48,322 nt of DNA from Paenibacillus terrae (GTDB lineage: Bacteria; Bacillota; Bacilli; Paenibacillales; Paenibacillaceae): NCBI RefSeq assembly GCF_005217525.1, contig NZ_PNXQ01000001.1, forward strand, positions 1 to 48,322. The letters run 5' to 3'. Position numbers and translations under genes: made by a program. This document shows, in pieces, positions 23,642 to 34,610 of the stretch (its first letter is position 1; every line of letters starts with the position of its first letter). A model generated the notes under the pieces. The model did no database searches. It was not told the origin of the DNA and saw only the letters and a program-made list of their open reading frames with translations.

Positions 23642-26308
23642 TTATCCCTTGAGTTCTTCAATCCGTGCGATAACTTTGGCGCGCTTATCCGAATAATCGG
23701 CTTGCTTGGCCTTCTCTTCCTCGATGACTTTGGCTGGTGCCTTCGCCACGAAGCCTTGGTTGGACAGCTTTTTCTCCACGCGCTCCACTTCACTGTTCAA
23801 ATGCTGAAGCTCTTTTTCCAGTCTGCTAATTTCCTGGGCAATATCAAGCAGCCCGGCTAACGGCAGGTATAGCTCTGCTCCGCTGACTACGGAAGTCATG
23901 GCTTTATCTGGAACAGATAGCTCCAATCCCGCATCAAATTCAGATGTATTACAGAATCGACGTACATATTCTCCATTGCGGCTAATGATATCGAGAACGG
24001 CTTGATCGCCAGGTTTTACGAGCAATTCGATCTTTTTACTCATCGGCACGTTCACTTCAGAGCGGATATTCCGCACGGCGCGAATCACGTCGATCAGGAA
24101 ATTCATTTCAGCTACCGCATCCTTGTCCTCGAAAGCCGAATCGTAAACAGGCCAAGCGGCCAGTGTAATCGTTTCGCCTTCATGCGGAAGATGCTGCCAT
24201 ATTTCCTCGGAGATAAACGGCATGAACGGATGAATCATACGCAGTGTCCGATCCAACACATACGCCAGTACGGACTGTGTTTTCTTTTTCGCCTCTGCGT
24301 TCTCGCCATACAGGGAAAGCTTCGCAAACTCGATGTACCAGTCGCACAAGTCATCCCAAATAAAGTTGTACAGAAGGCGGCCTGTCTCGCCAAATTCATA
24401 AGCATCTATTAGACGCGTGATATCGCGTGAAGTTTCGTTCAAACGGTGTAGGATCCAGCGGTCCGCTGTGCTCAAATCACCGGTAATGTCGATATCCGCC
24501 GCAGTGACCCCTTCCAGATTCATCAGCGCAAAGCGTGACGCATTCCAGATTTTATTGGCAAAGTTACGTGCCTGCTCTACCCGTTCCCAACGGAAGCGAA
24601 GGTCCTGTCCAGGCGTACTACCTGTAGAAACCATGTAACGCATGGCATCCGTACCATATTTGTCGATTACGTCGAGCGGATCAACACCATTGCCAAGGGA
24701 TTTGGACATTTTCTTTCCATCCGCATCACGAACCAGTCCGTGCATAAGCACGTCCTTGAACGGAATCTCTTCCGTAAACTCCAGTGCGGTAAAGATCATC
24801 CGCGACACCCAGAAATAAATAATGTCATACCCTGTAACCAGAACATTGGTTGGGTAGTAGCGTTGGAGATCCTCAGTCTGCTCAGGCCAGCCCAGTGTCG
24901 AAAACGGCCACAAGGCAGAGCTGAACCATGTATCCAGTACATCCTCATCCTGTTTCAGCTTTCTGCCAGCATATTCAGGCAAGGTTGTAGGATCCTCTGC
25001 CGATACAATAACTTCTCCGGTTTCTTCATCGTACCAGGCCGGAATACGGTGTCCCCACCACAATTGACGTGAAATACACCAGTCACGTACATTTTCAATC
25101 CAGTGCAAATAAGTACGCTCAAAGCGATCCGGAACAAAGTTTACACCATTGCCAGCCTTCTGCACTTCAATCGCTTTGGCTGCCAGAGGCTTCATTTCCA
25201 CGAACCATTGTGTAGACAGATAAGGTTCTACAATCGCACCTGTACGCTCGCTGTGGCCTACCTGGTGCACATGCTCTTCAATACGGATGAGTACGCCCTG
25301 CTCTTTCAGATCAGCGACGATTTGCTTGCGGCAATCACTGCGATCAAGACCCTGATATTTGCCTGCTTCGGCATTCATCGTACCTGTTTCGTCCATTACC
25401 GTAATTTGTGGCAACTGGTGACGTTGTCCCATTTCAAAGTCATTCGGATCATGAGCTGGTGTAATTTTAACCGCGCCGCTACCGAAATCTTTATCTACAT
25501 AATCATCCGCAATGACCGGAATTTCCCGACCGATAATCGGAAGCACGAGTGTTTTGCCGATCATATGCTTGTACCGTTCATCCTCAGGATGTACGGCTAC
25601 CGCTGTATCGCCCAGCATGGTTTCAGGTCGCGTGGTGGCTACAGTGATAAACCCGCTGCCATCTTGAAGCGGATATTGCAAGTGATACAAATTTCCGTTT
25701 ACCTCTTTGTATTCCACTTCAATATCTGACAGAGCCGTACGTGCAGCAGGGTCCCAGTTAATGATGCGTTTGCCGCGATAAATCAGGCCCTTCTTGTACA
25801 GCTTGACGAATACTTCACGAACGGCTTGAGACAGCCCATCATCCAGCGTAAAACGCTCACGCGAATAATCGAGGGAAAAACCCATTTTTTCCCATTGATT
25901 ATGGATATTGTCCAGGTAGAGATCCTTCCATTCCCAAACCTTCTCCAAAAATTTCTCGCGTCCCAGATCGTAGCGCGTCAAGCCTTCCTCACGCAGCTTC
26001 TGCTCTACCTTCGTCTGGGTGGCAATGCCCGCATGGTCTGCCCCTGGCAGCCACAATGCGTCATAGCCCTGCATCCGCTTGGTGCGGATAATGATATCCT
26101 GCAAAGTAAAATCAAGAGCATGTCCAATGTGCAGCATGCCTGTAACATTCGGTGGCGGAATAACGATTGTAAAAGGCTCTGCCTCTGGAAGTCGCCCAGC
26201 GCGGAAATACCCCTTCTCCATCCACGTTTTGTACCATTTTTTTTCGGCTGATTTTGGATCGTACGTTGTCGGCATTTCCAAGGTTGTCTTGTTGTCTTGT
26301 TCTGACAT
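23642..26308 (-). CDS. valS: Valyl-tRNA synthetase
   Basis: 888 residues, a class I synthetase that charges tRNA-Val and edits misactivated threonine. The HIGH-type motif ([10 protein letters not shown]), the editing domain, KMSKSLGNG and the C-terminal coiled coil (about 820-885) are all visible. ATG at 26308 has GGAGGT at 26317-26322; in-frame sequence further upstream belongs to the leader. It is controlled by a T-box element with a GUC valine specifier, so uncharged tRNA-Val should raise its expression and possibly that of folC and murC. Confidence 0.97.
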   Translation of the reverse strand: MSEQDNKTTLEMPTTYDPKSAEKKWYKTWMEKGYFRAGRLPEAEPFTIVIPPPNVTGMLHIGHALDFTLQDIIIRTKRMQGYDALWLPGADHAGIATQTKVEQKLREEGLTRYDLGREKFLEKVWEWKDLYLDNIHNQWEKMGFSLDYSRERFTLDDGLSQAVREVFVKLYKKGLIYRGKRIINWDPAARTALSDIEVEYKEVNGNLYHLQYPLQDGSGFITVATTRPETMLGDTAVAVHPEDERYKHMIGKTLVLPIIGREIPVIADDYVDKDFGSGAVKITPAHDPNDFEMGQRHQLPQITVMDETGTMNAEAGKYQGLDRSDCRKQIVADLKEQGVLIRIEEHVHQVGHSERTGAIVEPYLSTQWFVEMKPLAAKAIEVQKAGNGVNFVPDRFERTYLHWIENVRDWCISRQLWWGHRIPAWYDEETGEVIVSAEDPTTLPEYAGRKLKQDEDVLDTWFSSALWPFSTLGWPEQTEDLQRYYPTNVLVTGYDIIYFWVSRMIFTALEFTEEIPFKDVLMHGLVRDADGKKMSKSLGNGVDPLDVIDKYGTDAMRYMVSTGSTPGQDLRFRWERVEQARNFANKIWNASRFALMNLEGVTAADIDITGDLSTADRWILHRLNETSRDITRLIDAYEFGETGRLLYNFIWDDLCDWYIEFAKLSLYGENAEAKKKTQSVLAYVLDRTLRMIHPFMPFISEEIWQHLPHEGETITLAAWPVYDSAFEDKDAVAEMNFLIDVIRAVRNIRSEVNVPMSKKIELLVKPGDQAVLDIISRNGEYVRRFCNTSEFDAGLELSVPDKAMTSVVSGAELYLPLAGLLDIAQEISRLEKELQHLNSEVERVEKKLSNQGFVAKAPAKVIEEEKAKQADYSDKRAKVIARIEELKG

Positions 26309-26341
26309 ATCAGGATACCTCCATGATTTTTCAATTGGCAA

Positions 26342-26652
26342 ATAAAAAAAGCCCTTCATCCTCAAAGGACGAAAGGCTGTTCTCTCGCGGTACCACCTTT
26401 GTTTCACCCCTAGTGTATGTATCCACTGATCCATTACACATGGTGTGACACTTATGCAGATAACGGCTGCGGACCGTCCTTATTCTACCGTGAACCTCGT
26501 ACCTTCCGTTGGGATTAAATGAGGGACCGTTCGAACAGGCGACTCCCGGGTGACTTCGGCCAGTAGCTTCCTGCGGAACCTCACAGCGCTGCAATTCCAC
26601 TCTCTGAAGGGCTTGCTGCCTACTCTTCCCGATCTCAGTCTTTCAATAGCTA
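26342..26652 (-). promoter_or_regulatory. T-box riboswitch of valS (GUC specifier)
   Basis: Read on the minus strand, the leader carries the conserved T-box sequence GGTGGTACCGCG (26397-26386). It is followed by a terminator hairpin (AGCCTTTCGTCC with GGATGAAGGGCT, then seven T, 26378-26344). At the base of stem I, GACT..CGGG pairs with CCCG..AGTC. The specifier region reads GAA-GTC-A, with GTC at 26554-26552, a valine codon. Uncharged tRNA-Val should stabilise the antiterminator. Confidence 0.92.
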
Positions 26653-26658
26653 TACCAC

Positions 26659-26687
26659 ATCATACATTTCCCATTGGCTATAGTCAA
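26659..26687 (-). promoter_or_regulatory. valS T-box promoter (sigma-A)
   Basis: On the minus strand, -35 TTGACT (26687-26682) and -10 TATGAT (26664-26659) are 17 bases apart, close to consensus. Transcription would begin near 26652, immediately before stem I of the T-box. Confidence 0.85.
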
Positions 26688-26716
26688 CACCCGCTGCTCA
26701 TTTTCCAATGACCGAA

Positions 26717-28039
26717 TTAAGGGATGTACAATACCTGCCCTTCTTCCACATGGTGCTCTGCCAGCCTGTTGTACAGTTGAAGCTCCCGTGTGCTGAGTTG
26801 ATAGCGGTCAGCGATCGTTTCCAGTGTATCTTCACGCTGCACGATGCATAATCGGACTTTGCGGAAAGGCGTTTCATCCTGTGTATGAAAAAAAAGGTTT
26901 TTCCACTTAGCATTCTCACGCTCATCTTCGGCTTGCTGTGCCTGACCCTGCGGTTCTTGCTCCAACTGCTGCTGGTATTCTGCTTCCTTCACCGAACGAC
27001 TGGACTGGAGCAATGATGAGTAGACCACCGGATCCGGCTCGTCTGCTTTTTCGTCCTTTTTGCTGTTCAGCGCCACGCGCATTTCCGGCTTATCATCGGC
27101 AACAGTGTCATGGAACACAGCGTCCACCTGCTCTAACGTCTCACGTCTAAAATCATCTACCTGACCTGCTGCCAACTGTGGCTCCAGATAAAGCTCCGAC
27201 TCCGTAGCGTGATGCGGTTCAGTCAGTAAAGGATCATAGACCACATCCGGAGCTGTGGAGGATATTTTCGGCTCACTTCCCGTCCATGCTTCCTCTTGCT
27301 GAACCCCCCATACTTCAGGAGTATTATGCTCAGGCTTTACCTCGGAAGTGCTGTCTTCAACAGCTTTGCCCGTCCAAGGCTCATAGATCCGGTTCGAGTC
27401 TACAACAGGCTCGTAACTTTGCTGTTCCGATGATAACTTCTGCTCCCTAGGATCCTGTGACGGCTGTTCCCAGGAAGCATACTCCTGCTGAACTGGCAGC
27501 CTGTATGAAGATCCAGACTCCGTCGTATACTCAGCTACAGAATCCTTAGTAGAATAAGCCTCTTCCTGACGATGCTCTCCATTGGACGAAAAAGGTTGCG
27601 CCTGATGTTCAGGTGCGTGTACCACCGTAAATTCCTCATCCAGCCAAACTGCTGTCTCCTCCGCATGGGAGCTTTCCACCCCGTGCAGGGAGAGAACACC
27701 TGTAATATTCAGACTACGTAGTGACAGCAGGTCCACATCAAAATTTTCAATCTCAACAGAGATGTCTTCCAATCTTCCTACCCGATTCAGTGGAATCGTA
27801 ATTTCTACCGGGATCAAATGATGGAGCTCGTTCGTTACCTGTTCAGGTGTGCGGTATACGCCCTCCAGCAGCAAATGCCCTCGCAAAGCGGCATGGTCGC
27901 CGTGGGTTACAACCTGAATACGTGGCAGAAGCTCAATTTCCTCCAACTCAGCAATCCCGGCAGCTTCCTCCGTCAAATGAATGCGTTCATAAATATCAAA
28001 ACGCAAGCCTTGCGGCTGATCATTCTGTTGTTTGTTCAA
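26717..28039 (-). CDS. spoVID: Stage VI sporulation protein D (SpoVID), LysM C-terminus
   Basis: 440 residues from the TTG at 28039. SpoVID is a coat morphogenetic protein that encases the forespore with SpoIVA and recruits SafA. The N-terminal domain (about 1-125, starting LRFDIYERIHLTEEAAG) resembles the SpoVID/exosporium N-terminal fold. A long acidic, Glu/Gln/Ser-rich middle (about 140-390) follows, then a C-terminal LysM (last 45 residues, starting with QREDTLETIADRYQLS). The start is uncertain: GAAGGAGG abuts an ATG at 28048 but is nine bases before the TTG. It lies between the hem cluster and valS as in B. subtilis, but ysxE is missing. Confidence 0.85.
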   Translation of the reverse strand: MNKQQNDQPQGLRFDIYERIHLTEEAAGIAELEEIELLPRIQVVTHGDHAALRGHLLLEGVYRTPEQVTNELHHLIPVEITIPLNRVGRLEDISVEIENFDVDLLSLRSLNITGVLSLHGVESSHAEETAVWLDEEFTVVHAPEHQAQPFSSNGEHRQEEAYSTKDSVAEYTTESGSSYRLPVQQEYASWEQPSQDPREQKLSSEQQSYEPVVDSNRIYEPWTGKAVEDSTSEVKPEHNTPEVWGVQQEEAWTGSEPKISSTAPDVVYDPLLTEPHHATESELYLEPQLAAGQVDDFRRETLEQVDAVFHDTVADDKPEMRVALNSKKDEKADEPDPVVYSSLLQSSRSVKEAEYQQQLEQEPQGQAQQAEDERENAKWKNLFFHTQDETPFRKVRLCIVQREDTLETIADRYQLSTRELQLYNRLAEHHVEEGQVLYIP

Positions 28040-28130
28040 GGATGGCATCCTCCTTCGGGCAGTCTCCGCACATCCTCTGACTCTTGTCAGGCGCACGGAA
28101 ACTCCATATTGCAAACCGTTTCTAGGTTCA

Positions 28131-28158
28131 AGTATATGCGCCAAAATAGAAGGCATGC
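28131..28158 (-). promoter_or_regulatory. Candidate sigma-E promoter of spoVID
   Basis: On the minus strand, GCATGCC (28158-28152) and CATATACT (28138-28131) are 13 bases apart. The -10 matches CATACAMT in 7 of 8 positions, while the -35 matches only the first four bases of KMATATT. B. subtilis spoVID is expressed by sigma-E. Confidence 0.45.
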
Positions 28159-28164
28159 CATCTT

Positions 28165-29076
28165 TTATAGCTGTTGATGCAGCTTTTGAAAATCATCCGG
28201 CCAAGCATCTTCCACAGTAATCGTTTCACCGCTCAGCGGATGACGGAAGGTAAGACGCTCTCCGTGCAGCGCCTGCCTGTTAAAATCAACAGCCCGTCCC
28301 CCGTATAATACATCTCCCAATAACGGATAACCGGCATGACTAAGATGAACGCGAATCTGGTGCGTTCGGCCTGTTTCCAGTGTTAAATATACGAGGCTTA
28401 CCGCCTTTTGACCGCTCCCCCATACTTCACCAAGTTCCACATGGGTAACCGCGCTCTGCCCGGTCGGAGAAACACGGCGACGCTGCTTGTGATGCCTGTC
28501 CTTGCCAATCGGCCAATCCAGCGTTCGCAGTGATGAAGGGACTTCCCCCCGTACCAAAGCCACATAACGGCGACCGATATCCTTAGCTCTCATTTGCTCG
28601 TCCAGCTTGAGCAACGCAAATTCATTTTTGGCATACAGCACCGGGCCTGTTGTATCCGTATCCAGACGATGCACATGCCGTACTGCCGCATGGATGCCAT
28701 TCATCTCATAATACGATGCGACCGCATGATCCAACGTCAGTGGGCCATCTTTTACAGCTCCGTCCGGATGTACCGCCATACCCGCCGGTTTGTGTGCGAC
28801 CAGGCAAAAATCATCCTCATACAGCACCTTCAAATCGTACCAGCGAGGAATCACGCCAAGGTTTGTAACGGGAAAAAGGGCCAGCCGCAGCCGGTCCCCC
28901 GCAAGTTCAATCTGCTTTTCGTGTCGCAGTCTGCGCCACAGCTTGTCCGGTAGCTCCAAACGGTTCAGCAGCCAATGATCTACAGCATCAGTGCGATATT
29001 CACCCTCTGTGATTTCCCGTCCCGGTGTGACCTCCAGCCATGGTCCCCGTCTTTTCCAGCCGCCCTGCCAGCTCAT
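28165..29076 (-). CDS. RluA-family RNA pseudouridine synthase
   Basis: 303 residues. It isomerises specific uridines in rRNA or tRNA to pseudouridine; the exact target cannot be read from the sequence. The catalytic motif HRLDTDTTG carries the nucleophilic aspartate, with [13 protein letters not shown] and HPLSGE downstream as expected. The N-terminal S4-like region is weak. The start overlaps the hemL stop by four bases (ATGA), so it is translationally coupled to heme synthesis genes with which it has no obvious biochemical link. Confidence 0.88.
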   Translation of the reverse strand: MSWQGGWKRRGPWLEVTPGREITEGEYRTDAVDHWLLNRLELPDKLWRRLRHEKQIELAGDRLRLALFPVTNLGVIPRWYDLKVLYEDDFCLVAHKPAGMAVHPDGAVKDGPLTLDHAVASYYEMNGIHAAVRHVHRLDTDTTGPVLYAKNEFALLKLDEQMRAKDIGRRYVALVRGEVPSSLRTLDWPIGKDRHHKQRRRVSPTGQSAVTHVELGEVWGSGQKAVSLVYLTLETGRTHQIRVHLSHAGYPLLGDVLYGGRAVDFNRQALHGERLTFRHPLSGETITVEDAWPDDFQKLHQQL

Positions 29077-30377
29077 AGACGTTTGAGCGCACGATAGTTG
29101 GCTTCAATGGTAGCATCAATATCTTCCACCGTATGCACACCCGACACAAACATGCCCTCAAATTGGGATGGCGCCACACTGACTCCCTCGTTCACCAATT
29201 CGGTAAAGTAACGGCGGAAGTGGTCCTGATTACTTGTTTTGGCTGTATCAAAATTGACAACCTTCTCTTCCGTGAAAAATGGACAAACCATGGAACCCAC
29301 ACGGTTGATCGTGACAGGTATACCCAGCTCACGTGCATTACGCTCGAATCCGGCCTGAAGCCGTGCTGCCCGTTCTTCCAGCCGCTCATATACTTCTGGC
29401 GTCAGCAATTTAAGGGTCGAATAGCCTGCTGCCATAGCCAGCGGATTTCCGCTAAGCGTACCCGCCTGATAGATCGGACCGGAAGGTGCAATCTGTTCCA
29501 GAATATCACGACGTCCACCATATGCACCTACAGGCAGACCTCCGCCAATGACTTTACCCAGGCATGTGAGATCCGGGGTCACACCAAAACGACCTTGAGC
29601 TGAATGAAGTCCTACCCGGAATCCGGTCATGACTTCATCAAAAATCAGCAGGCTTCCATACTGCCGGGTTACTTCACGCAGTCCTTCCAAAAATCCGGGT
29701 TGTGGCGGTACGACTCCCATATTTCCGGCTATTGGCTCGACAATAATGGCGGCAATTTCCTCACCGAATTTTTCAAAGGCCAGTTTCACCGAAGCCAAAT
29801 CATTGTAAGGAACGGTGATCGTATGCGTTGCCACGACCTCGGGTACACCGGGGCTATCAGGCAGACCCAGTGTTGCTACACCAGAGCCTGCTTTAATCAG
29901 CAAGCTGTCCGCATGACCATGATAAGAGCCTTCAAATTTAAGAATTTTGCTGCGGCTCGTGAATCCGCGTGCGAGTCGAATCGCGCTCATCGTCGCCTCG
30001 GTTCCCGAGTTGACCATACGAACGATATCCATGGAAGGAACACGCTCACACACGAGCTTCGCCATTTCGGTTTCCGCCAACGTCGGCGCTCCGAAGCTGG
30101 TTCCTTTGACAACTGCGGCCTGTAGAGCCTTAACAACCTCAGGATGCGCATGTCCCATAATGAGCGGTCCCCATGAACATACATAGTCAATATAGGATTG
30201 ACCGTCGATATCATACACCCGCGATCCTTCTCCACGGTCGATATAAACAGGCGTAATGCCAACGGATTTAAAAGCCCTTACCGGACTGTTTACGCCACCC
30301 GGAATATATTGCTTTGCCTCGTCAAAGGCTGCCTTGGAGCGCGCATCCTTGCGCACTGTTCGTTGTTCGTTGATCAT
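29073..30377 (-). CDS. hemL: Glutamate-1-semialdehyde 2,1-aminomutase
   Basis: 434 residues. It converts glutamate-1-semialdehyde to 5-aminolevulinate, the second step of the C5 pathway. As a PLP enzyme of aminotransferase fold it shows [14 protein letters not shown], the [11 protein letters not shown] segment, the PLP-lysine motif [16 protein letters not shown] and [11 protein letters not shown] at 30377 has AGGAG eight bases upstream. It follows hemB by 31 bases and ends the hem cluster with the coupled pseudouridine synthase. Confidence 0.96.
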   Translation of the reverse strand: MINEQRTVRKDARSKAAFDEAKQYIPGGVNSPVRAFKSVGITPVYIDRGEGSRVYDIDGQSYIDYVCSWGPLIMGHAHPEVVKALQAAVVKGTSFGAPTLAETEMAKLVCERVPSMDIVRMVNSGTEATMSAIRLARGFTSRSKILKFEGSYHGHADSLLIKAGSGVATLGLPDSPGVPEVVATHTITVPYNDLASVKLAFEKFGEEIAAIIVEPIAGNMGVVPPQPGFLEGLREVTRQYGSLLIFDEVMTGFRVGLHSAQGRFGVTPDLTCLGKVIGGGLPVGAYGGRRDILEQIAPSGPIYQAGTLSGNPLAMAAGYSTLKLLTPEVYERLEERAARLQAGFERNARELGIPVTINRVGSMVCPFFTEEKVVNFDTAKTSNQDHFRRYFTELVNEGVSVAPSQFEGMFVSGVHTVEDIDATIEANYRALKRL

Positions 30378-30408
30378 TCTGATCACTCCTGTCATCTGAA
30401 AAATACAC

Positions 30409-31407
30409 TTATTGCTTTAACCATCTTGCCGCATCCTTGGCGGAATAGGTAATAATCATGTCCGCACCCGCACGCTTCATGCTTGTCAAAATCTCCAGCA
30501 CCATCGCTTTTTCATCAATCCAACCTTGAAGGGCTGCCGCCTTGACCATCGCGTATTCACCGCTGACGTTGTAAGCCACCATTGGCAGATCAAATTGATC
30601 CTTAATCGTGCGCATTACGTCCAGGTACGAAAGGGACGGCTTCACCATCAGCATGTCCGCACCTTCCAGCACGTCGGATTCTGCTTCTCGCAATGCTTCA
30701 CGTGCATTAGCAGGGTCCATCTGATAGGACTTGCGGTCCCCGAATTGCGGTGCAGAATTTGCCGCTTCCCGGAAAGGACCATAAAAAGCAGACGCATATT
30801 TGACGGAATACGACATAATCGGAATATGTGAGAAGCCTTCCTGATCCAGTCCTTGTCGAATCGCCTGCACAAAGCCGTCCATCATATTGGATGGTGCGAT
30901 AATATCAGCGCCGGCTCTGGCTTGGGAAACGGCTGTACGTACCAGCACCTCCAGCGATTCGTCATTCAGCACTTCACCACATACCTCACCATCATGCTCA
31001 TGCATGTGGACCATGCCGCAGTGCCCATGATCCGTAAACTCGCACAAACAAGTATCAGCCACAACCAGCAGCTCGGGATAACGCGATTTGATCAGGCGTG
31101 TAGCTTCCTGAACAATACCATCGTCAACAAAAGCCGAAGTGCCCAGGCTATCCTTCGTCTCCGGAATGCCAAACAGGAGCACGGCAGGAATGCCAAGCTC
31201 ACTAATTTCTTTCAATTCTTCTTCCAGTTGATCCAGAGAAAATCGGTACACACCGGGCATGGAGCTAATTTCCTGCTTCACTCCTGTACCGAATGTTACA
31301 TAGATCGGCTGGATAAAATCAGCGGGATTCAATACCGTCTCACGCACCATACTGCGGATAGCAGCGGATTGGCGCAAACGGCGATGACGGGTAAAAGGAA
31401 CACTCAT
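30409..31407 (-). CDS. hemB: Delta-aminolevulinic acid dehydratase
   Basis: 332 residues. It condenses two 5-aminolevulinates to porphobilinogen. The cysteine-containing metal segment ([14 protein letters not shown]) indicates the zinc-dependent type. The two active lysines lie in [12 protein letters not shown] and [13 protein letters not shown] at 31407 has GGAGG about ten bases before it and gives the usual [12 protein letters not shown] start. It lies between the cobA-hemD fusion and hemL. Confidence 0.96.
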   Translation of the reverse strand: MSVPFTRHRRLRQSAAIRSMVRETVLNPADFIQPIYVTFGTGVKQEISSMPGVYRFSLDQLEEELKEISELGIPAVLLFGIPETKDSLGTSAFVDDGIVQEATRLIKSRYPELLVVADTCLCEFTDHGHCGMVHMHEHDGEVCGEVLNDESLEVLVRTAVSQARAGADIIAPSNMMDGFVQAIRQGLDQEGFSHIPIMSYSVKYASAFYGPFREAANSAPQFGDRKSYQMDPANAREALREAESDVLEGADMLMVKPSLSYLDVMRTIKDQFDLPMVAYNVSGEYAMVKAAALQGWIDEKAMVLEILTSMKRAGADMIITYSAKDAARWLKQ

Positions 31408-31452
31408 GATTGCAAACCTCCAGTTTTTATACATTCATTTGGAAAAATAAAA

Positions 31453-33006
31453 TTATGATGTCACAGCATTCGATTGTTTCCAGTCACATAGCGATTGGAT
31501 CAAGCTTTCAATGGTTGCCTTTTCTGCCATGAAGCTGACGGTCAGGCCCGCTTGGGTCGCTGTTTCTCCGGTGAGAGGGCCAATCACAGCGATCGTCACC
31601 CCCTCCAGTAGCGATAGCGGATCTTCGACTCCCATCTTCCTGAGTGCTTCCAGAAAAAAGGTGACTGTTGAGGAGCTGGTAAAAGTAATCGCATGGATGG
31701 CACGTTCCTCAAGCAGCTTGAGCAGCTCATCATCCTGTGCGTTTGCCGCCAGCACGGTTTGATACAAATCAGCCTCTGTCACCTCAAGTCCCAGCTCTCT
31801 AAGCTTCTCTGGCAGCCATGACCGGGCAAGATCCCCTCTTGGCAGAAATACACTCTGCCCTGCCTGCAAATCCTGCTCAAACGCTTCGAGCAAGCCCTCT
31901 GCCTGAAAAGGACCTTCGATCTGCTCCGCTTCAATTCCGTGCGTGCGAAGTGCCGCCGCTGTAGCCGGTCCGACTGCGGCAATACGCGCCTTAAATAGCG
32001 AACGAACATCCTTGCCTTGTTCCTTCAGATGAGTGAAAAAGTATTCCACTCCGTTAACACTGGTAAAAAACACCCAGTCGTATTCAGGCAATCGTGCAAA
32101 CGCCTCAGTAATTTGCCGTTTCGTTGGCTCATCCGAAGGGACAACCGTCTGGATGACGGGAAATTCATAAGGCTCTCCGCCAAGCTCCTCAATCCGATGA
32201 ACCAGACTGCTGGCCTGTGCGCGCGCACGTGTAACCAAAATCCGCTTGCCGAACAACGGCATTTCCTCAGCCCATTTTAACTGTTCACGCTGATTAACCA
32301 CTTCTCCGACGACAATGACGGCAGGAGGCTGAAAATTCGCGGCTTTCACCTTGGCCTCAATATCTGCCAGCGTACCCACCAGTGTATCCTGCTCCGCACG
32401 CGTTCCCCAACGGATCAACGCAACGGGCGTACTAGGCGGCTTGCCATGCTTCATCAGTTGTTCACTAATATAGCCGATCTTCGCCACACCCATCATAAAG
32501 ATCAGTGTGCCCGTTGCATTCGTTACTTTATCCCAATGAATACTCTTGTCGAGCTTGTCCGGACTTTCATGCCCCGTAATGATAGACAGCGATGAGGCCA
32601 TATCCCGGTGTGTGACCGGAATGCCCGCATAGGCAGGTACACTGATCGCTGATGTAATGCCGGGCACGATCTCATAGGAAATACCATGCTTGCGCAGCAG
32701 TCCGGCTTCTTCCCCGACCCGTCCAAAAATCGTGGGATCTCCGCCTTTGAGCCGGACGACCGTTTTTCCTTCCAAAGCCAGATCCACCAGTAGCTGATTG
32801 ATTTCCTCTTGCTTCATGGTATGACGATCCGGTAGCTTGCCGACGTATATTTTCTGAGCACCTGGCTTCATCAAGCCCAAAAGACGAGGGCTTGCCAGTC
32901 TGTCATAGACAATAACATCACCCAACTGAATACATTCCCAGCCCTTGACCGTAATCAGTCTTGCGTCTCCGGGTCCTGCGCCTACTAAATATACCTTTCC
33001 TGCCAT
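31453..33006 (-). CDS. cobA-hemD: Fused uroporphyrinogen-III C-methyltransferase / uroporphyrinogen-III synthase
   Basis: 517 residues with two enzymes in one chain. Residues 1-250 are a SUMT methyltransferase (VYLVGAGPGD, VRLKGGDPTIFGR, GITSAISVPAYAGIPVTHR) that makes precorrin-2 for siroheme or cobalamin. Residues from about 257 are HemD (RILVTRARAQASSL and the low-conservation synthase fold), which closes and inverts ring D to give uroporphyrinogen III. The product of the second domain is the substrate of the first, so the fusion sits at the heme/siroheme branch. GAGGGG precedes ATG; it is four bases after hemC. B. subtilis has a separate hemD here. Confidence 0.93.
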   Translation of the reverse strand: MAGKVYLVGAGPGDARLITVKGWECIQLGDVIVYDRLASPRLLGLMKPGAQKIYVGKLPDRHTMKQEEINQLLVDLALEGKTVVRLKGGDPTIFGRVGEEAGLLRKHGISYEIVPGITSAISVPAYAGIPVTHRDMASSLSIITGHESPDKLDKSIHWDKVTNATGTLIFMMGVAKIGYISEQLMKHGKPPSTPVALIRWGTRAEQDTLVGTLADIEAKVKAANFQPPAVIVVGEVVNQREQLKWAEEMPLFGKRILVTRARAQASSLVHRIEELGGEPYEFPVIQTVVPSDEPTKRQITEAFARLPEYDWVFFTSVNGVEYFFTHLKEQGKDVRSLFKARIAAVGPATAAALRTHGIEAEQIEGPFQAEGLLEAFEQDLQAGQSVFLPRGDLARSWLPEKLRELGLEVTEADLYQTVLAANAQDDELLKLLEERAIHAITFTSSSTVTFFLEALRKMGVEDPLSLLEGVTIAVIGPLTGETATQAGLTVSFMAEKATIESLIQSLCDWKQSNAVTS

Positions 33007-33010
33007 TTCA

Positions 33011-33937
33011 TTATCCCCTCACCTGCGCCAGAATTTGTTCCGCTCCTTTGGCGATCAAGCTCGCCGCCACTGCTTCTCCCAGCTTTTGCGGATCATTTCC
33101 CTGGAGCGTTTCCTTCAAAATAACCCCGCCATCCGGCGAGCCTACCATGCCCGTGAGGCGGATTTCCTGGTCAGCCCAGATTGCGTGAGCCCCGATTGGC
33201 ACCTGGCATCCCCCATTCAGAACTCCAAGGAAGGTACGTTCTGCCGCCACCGTAGCGGAGGTATCCCGGTCGTTATACAGGCGCAGCAATGCCAGCAGCT
33301 CTTCATCGTCTGCGCGGCACTCAATGCCGAGCGCTCCTTGACCGACTGCTGGCAAGCAGGCTTCCTCCGGTATATAGGACGTGATCCGGTCTTTCCAGCC
33401 CATCCGGTGCAAACCTGCCGCAGCTAAAATAATGGCATCAAAGCCTTCAGTCTCCAGTTTTTTCAGGCGGGAATCAATATTACCTCGCACAGGCTCCAAT
33501 TGAAGATCTGGTCGTAAGGACTTGATTTGGCTGGCTCTGCGCAGGCTGCTTGTGCCGACCTTTGCCCCTTGTGGCAGGTCCTCCAGGCTCTTGGATCCCA
33601 GGGTAACGAGACAATCCCGCGGGTCCTCCCGACGCGGCACCGCGCCGTTCACTAGCCCTTCAGGCAATTCTGACGGCATATCCTTCATGCTATGTACTGC
33701 CATATCAATTTCACCAGCGAGCATGGCCTGTTCAATTTCTTTGACAAATAGCCCTTTGCCACCCACCTTGGACAACGTTACATCCAAAATCCGGTCGCCC
33801 TTGGTCAATATTTTTTTTACGACAAACTGCATATCCAGCCCATGCTCCGCGCACAATGCGTTCAAATCCTCTATGACATGCCCGGTCTGAGTTAGCGCAA
33901 GCGCGCTCTGTCTGCTACCTACCACAATTGTTCGCAT
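33011..33937 (-). CDS. hemC: Hydroxymethylbilane synthase
   Basis: 308 residues. It joins four porphobilinogens into hydroxymethylbilane. The dipyrromethane cofactor cysteine should be C244 in [12 protein letters not shown]. The catalytic aspartate segment HSMKDMP is at 82-88, and the N-terminal [12 protein letters not shown] is typical. ATG at 33937 has AGGAGG in the end of the upstream gene; the two coding regions are separated by one base. Confidence 0.96.
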   Translation of the reverse strand: MRTIVVGSRQSALALTQTGHVIEDLNALCAEHGLDMQFVVKKILTKGDRILDVTLSKVGGKGLFVKEIEQAMLAGEIDMAVHSMKDMPSELPEGLVNGAVPRREDPRDCLVTLGSKSLEDLPQGAKVGTSSLRRASQIKSLRPDLQLEPVRGNIDSRLKKLETEGFDAIILAAAGLHRMGWKDRITSYIPEEACLPAVGQGALGIECRADDEELLALLRLYNDRDTSATVAAERTFLGVLNGGCQVPIGAHAIWADQEIRLTGMVGSPDGGVILKETLQGNDPQKLGEAVAASLIAKGAEQILAQVRG

Positions 33938-33938
33938 G

Positions 33939-34610
33939 CTATTCCTCCTGATTTTGCGCAATCCATCTGTCCATCTCTTTCTGAGTCCATGCAGTAAATT
34001 CCTGACGTCGTATTTGCTCCAAAATTCCGCTGCTCGCCAAACGTCTCAGCAGTTTCGCCCTTTGCTGCGGGGAGGATACGATACGTTTAATCGCTTGCCG
34101 CATATCATACATGAAATCCAGATACGGTTCGTATTCATTGCCAAACAGCGTATCCAGAGCCGATGTAATTTCGGACGTAACAGCCGGCCCCGCACCTGCG
34201 GTGGATACGCTGATGGTTAGCCTGCCCCGCCGGATGATACCCGGCGTTATAAAGTCCGCCTCTTCCAAACGATCCGCCACATTTACCAGTATACCCCTTT
34301 GTCTGGCCTCATGCGCAACCGCATCGTTCACATCTCTCTGGTCTGTCGCCGCATATACAAGAAAGGCTCCCTGGAGGTCACCCTCGCGGTATACGCGATT
34401 TACCCAGTGGAGCTGCTTATGATCGGCCAGAACCTGTAAATCCGGCGTTATATTCGGACTGATGACGGTAATGAGCGCCCCGCTTTTCATCAGTCCCTTT
34501 ACCTTGCGTTCCGCTATCCTTCCACCGCCTACAATACAACAGATCTTATTTTTACAATTCAGCAAAATCGGCACAAAATACTGCAAACGACCACTCACTC
34601 TCCCGTCCAC
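33939..34610 (-). CDS. Precorrin-2 dehydrogenase / sirohydrochlorin ferrochelatase-like protein
   Basis: 223 residues, similar to the N-terminal half of CysG and to Met8/SirC/YlnF. It should oxidise precorrin-2 to sirohydrochlorin with NAD+ and may insert iron. The NAD motif [13 protein letters not shown] lies at about 24-36. Conserved [17 protein letters not shown] carries residues of the dehydrogenase active region. The extra C-terminal helix region exceeds the single-domain YlnF length. Start uncertain: GTG at 34610 has no ribosome binding site and overlaps hemX by 16 bases; GTG at 34598 overlaps its stop by four. With the methyltransferase fusion it completes a siroheme branch inside the heme operon. 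Confidence 0.85.
   Translation of the reverse strand: MDGRVSGRLQYFVPILLNCKNKICCIVGGGRIAERKVKGLMKSGALITVISPNITPDLQVLADHKQLHWVNRVYREGDLQGAFLVYAATDQRDVNDAVAHEARQRGILVNVADRLEEADFITPGIIRRGRLTISVSTAGAGPAVTSEITSALDTLFGNEYEPYLDFMYDMRQAIKRIVSSPQQRAKLLRRLASSGILEQIRRQEFTAWTQKEMDRWIAQNQEE

Noticed and set aside
28140..28164. Terminator after the pseudouridine synthase gene
   Set aside because: The GGCATGCC palindrome there leaves a loop too small and has only four T after it.
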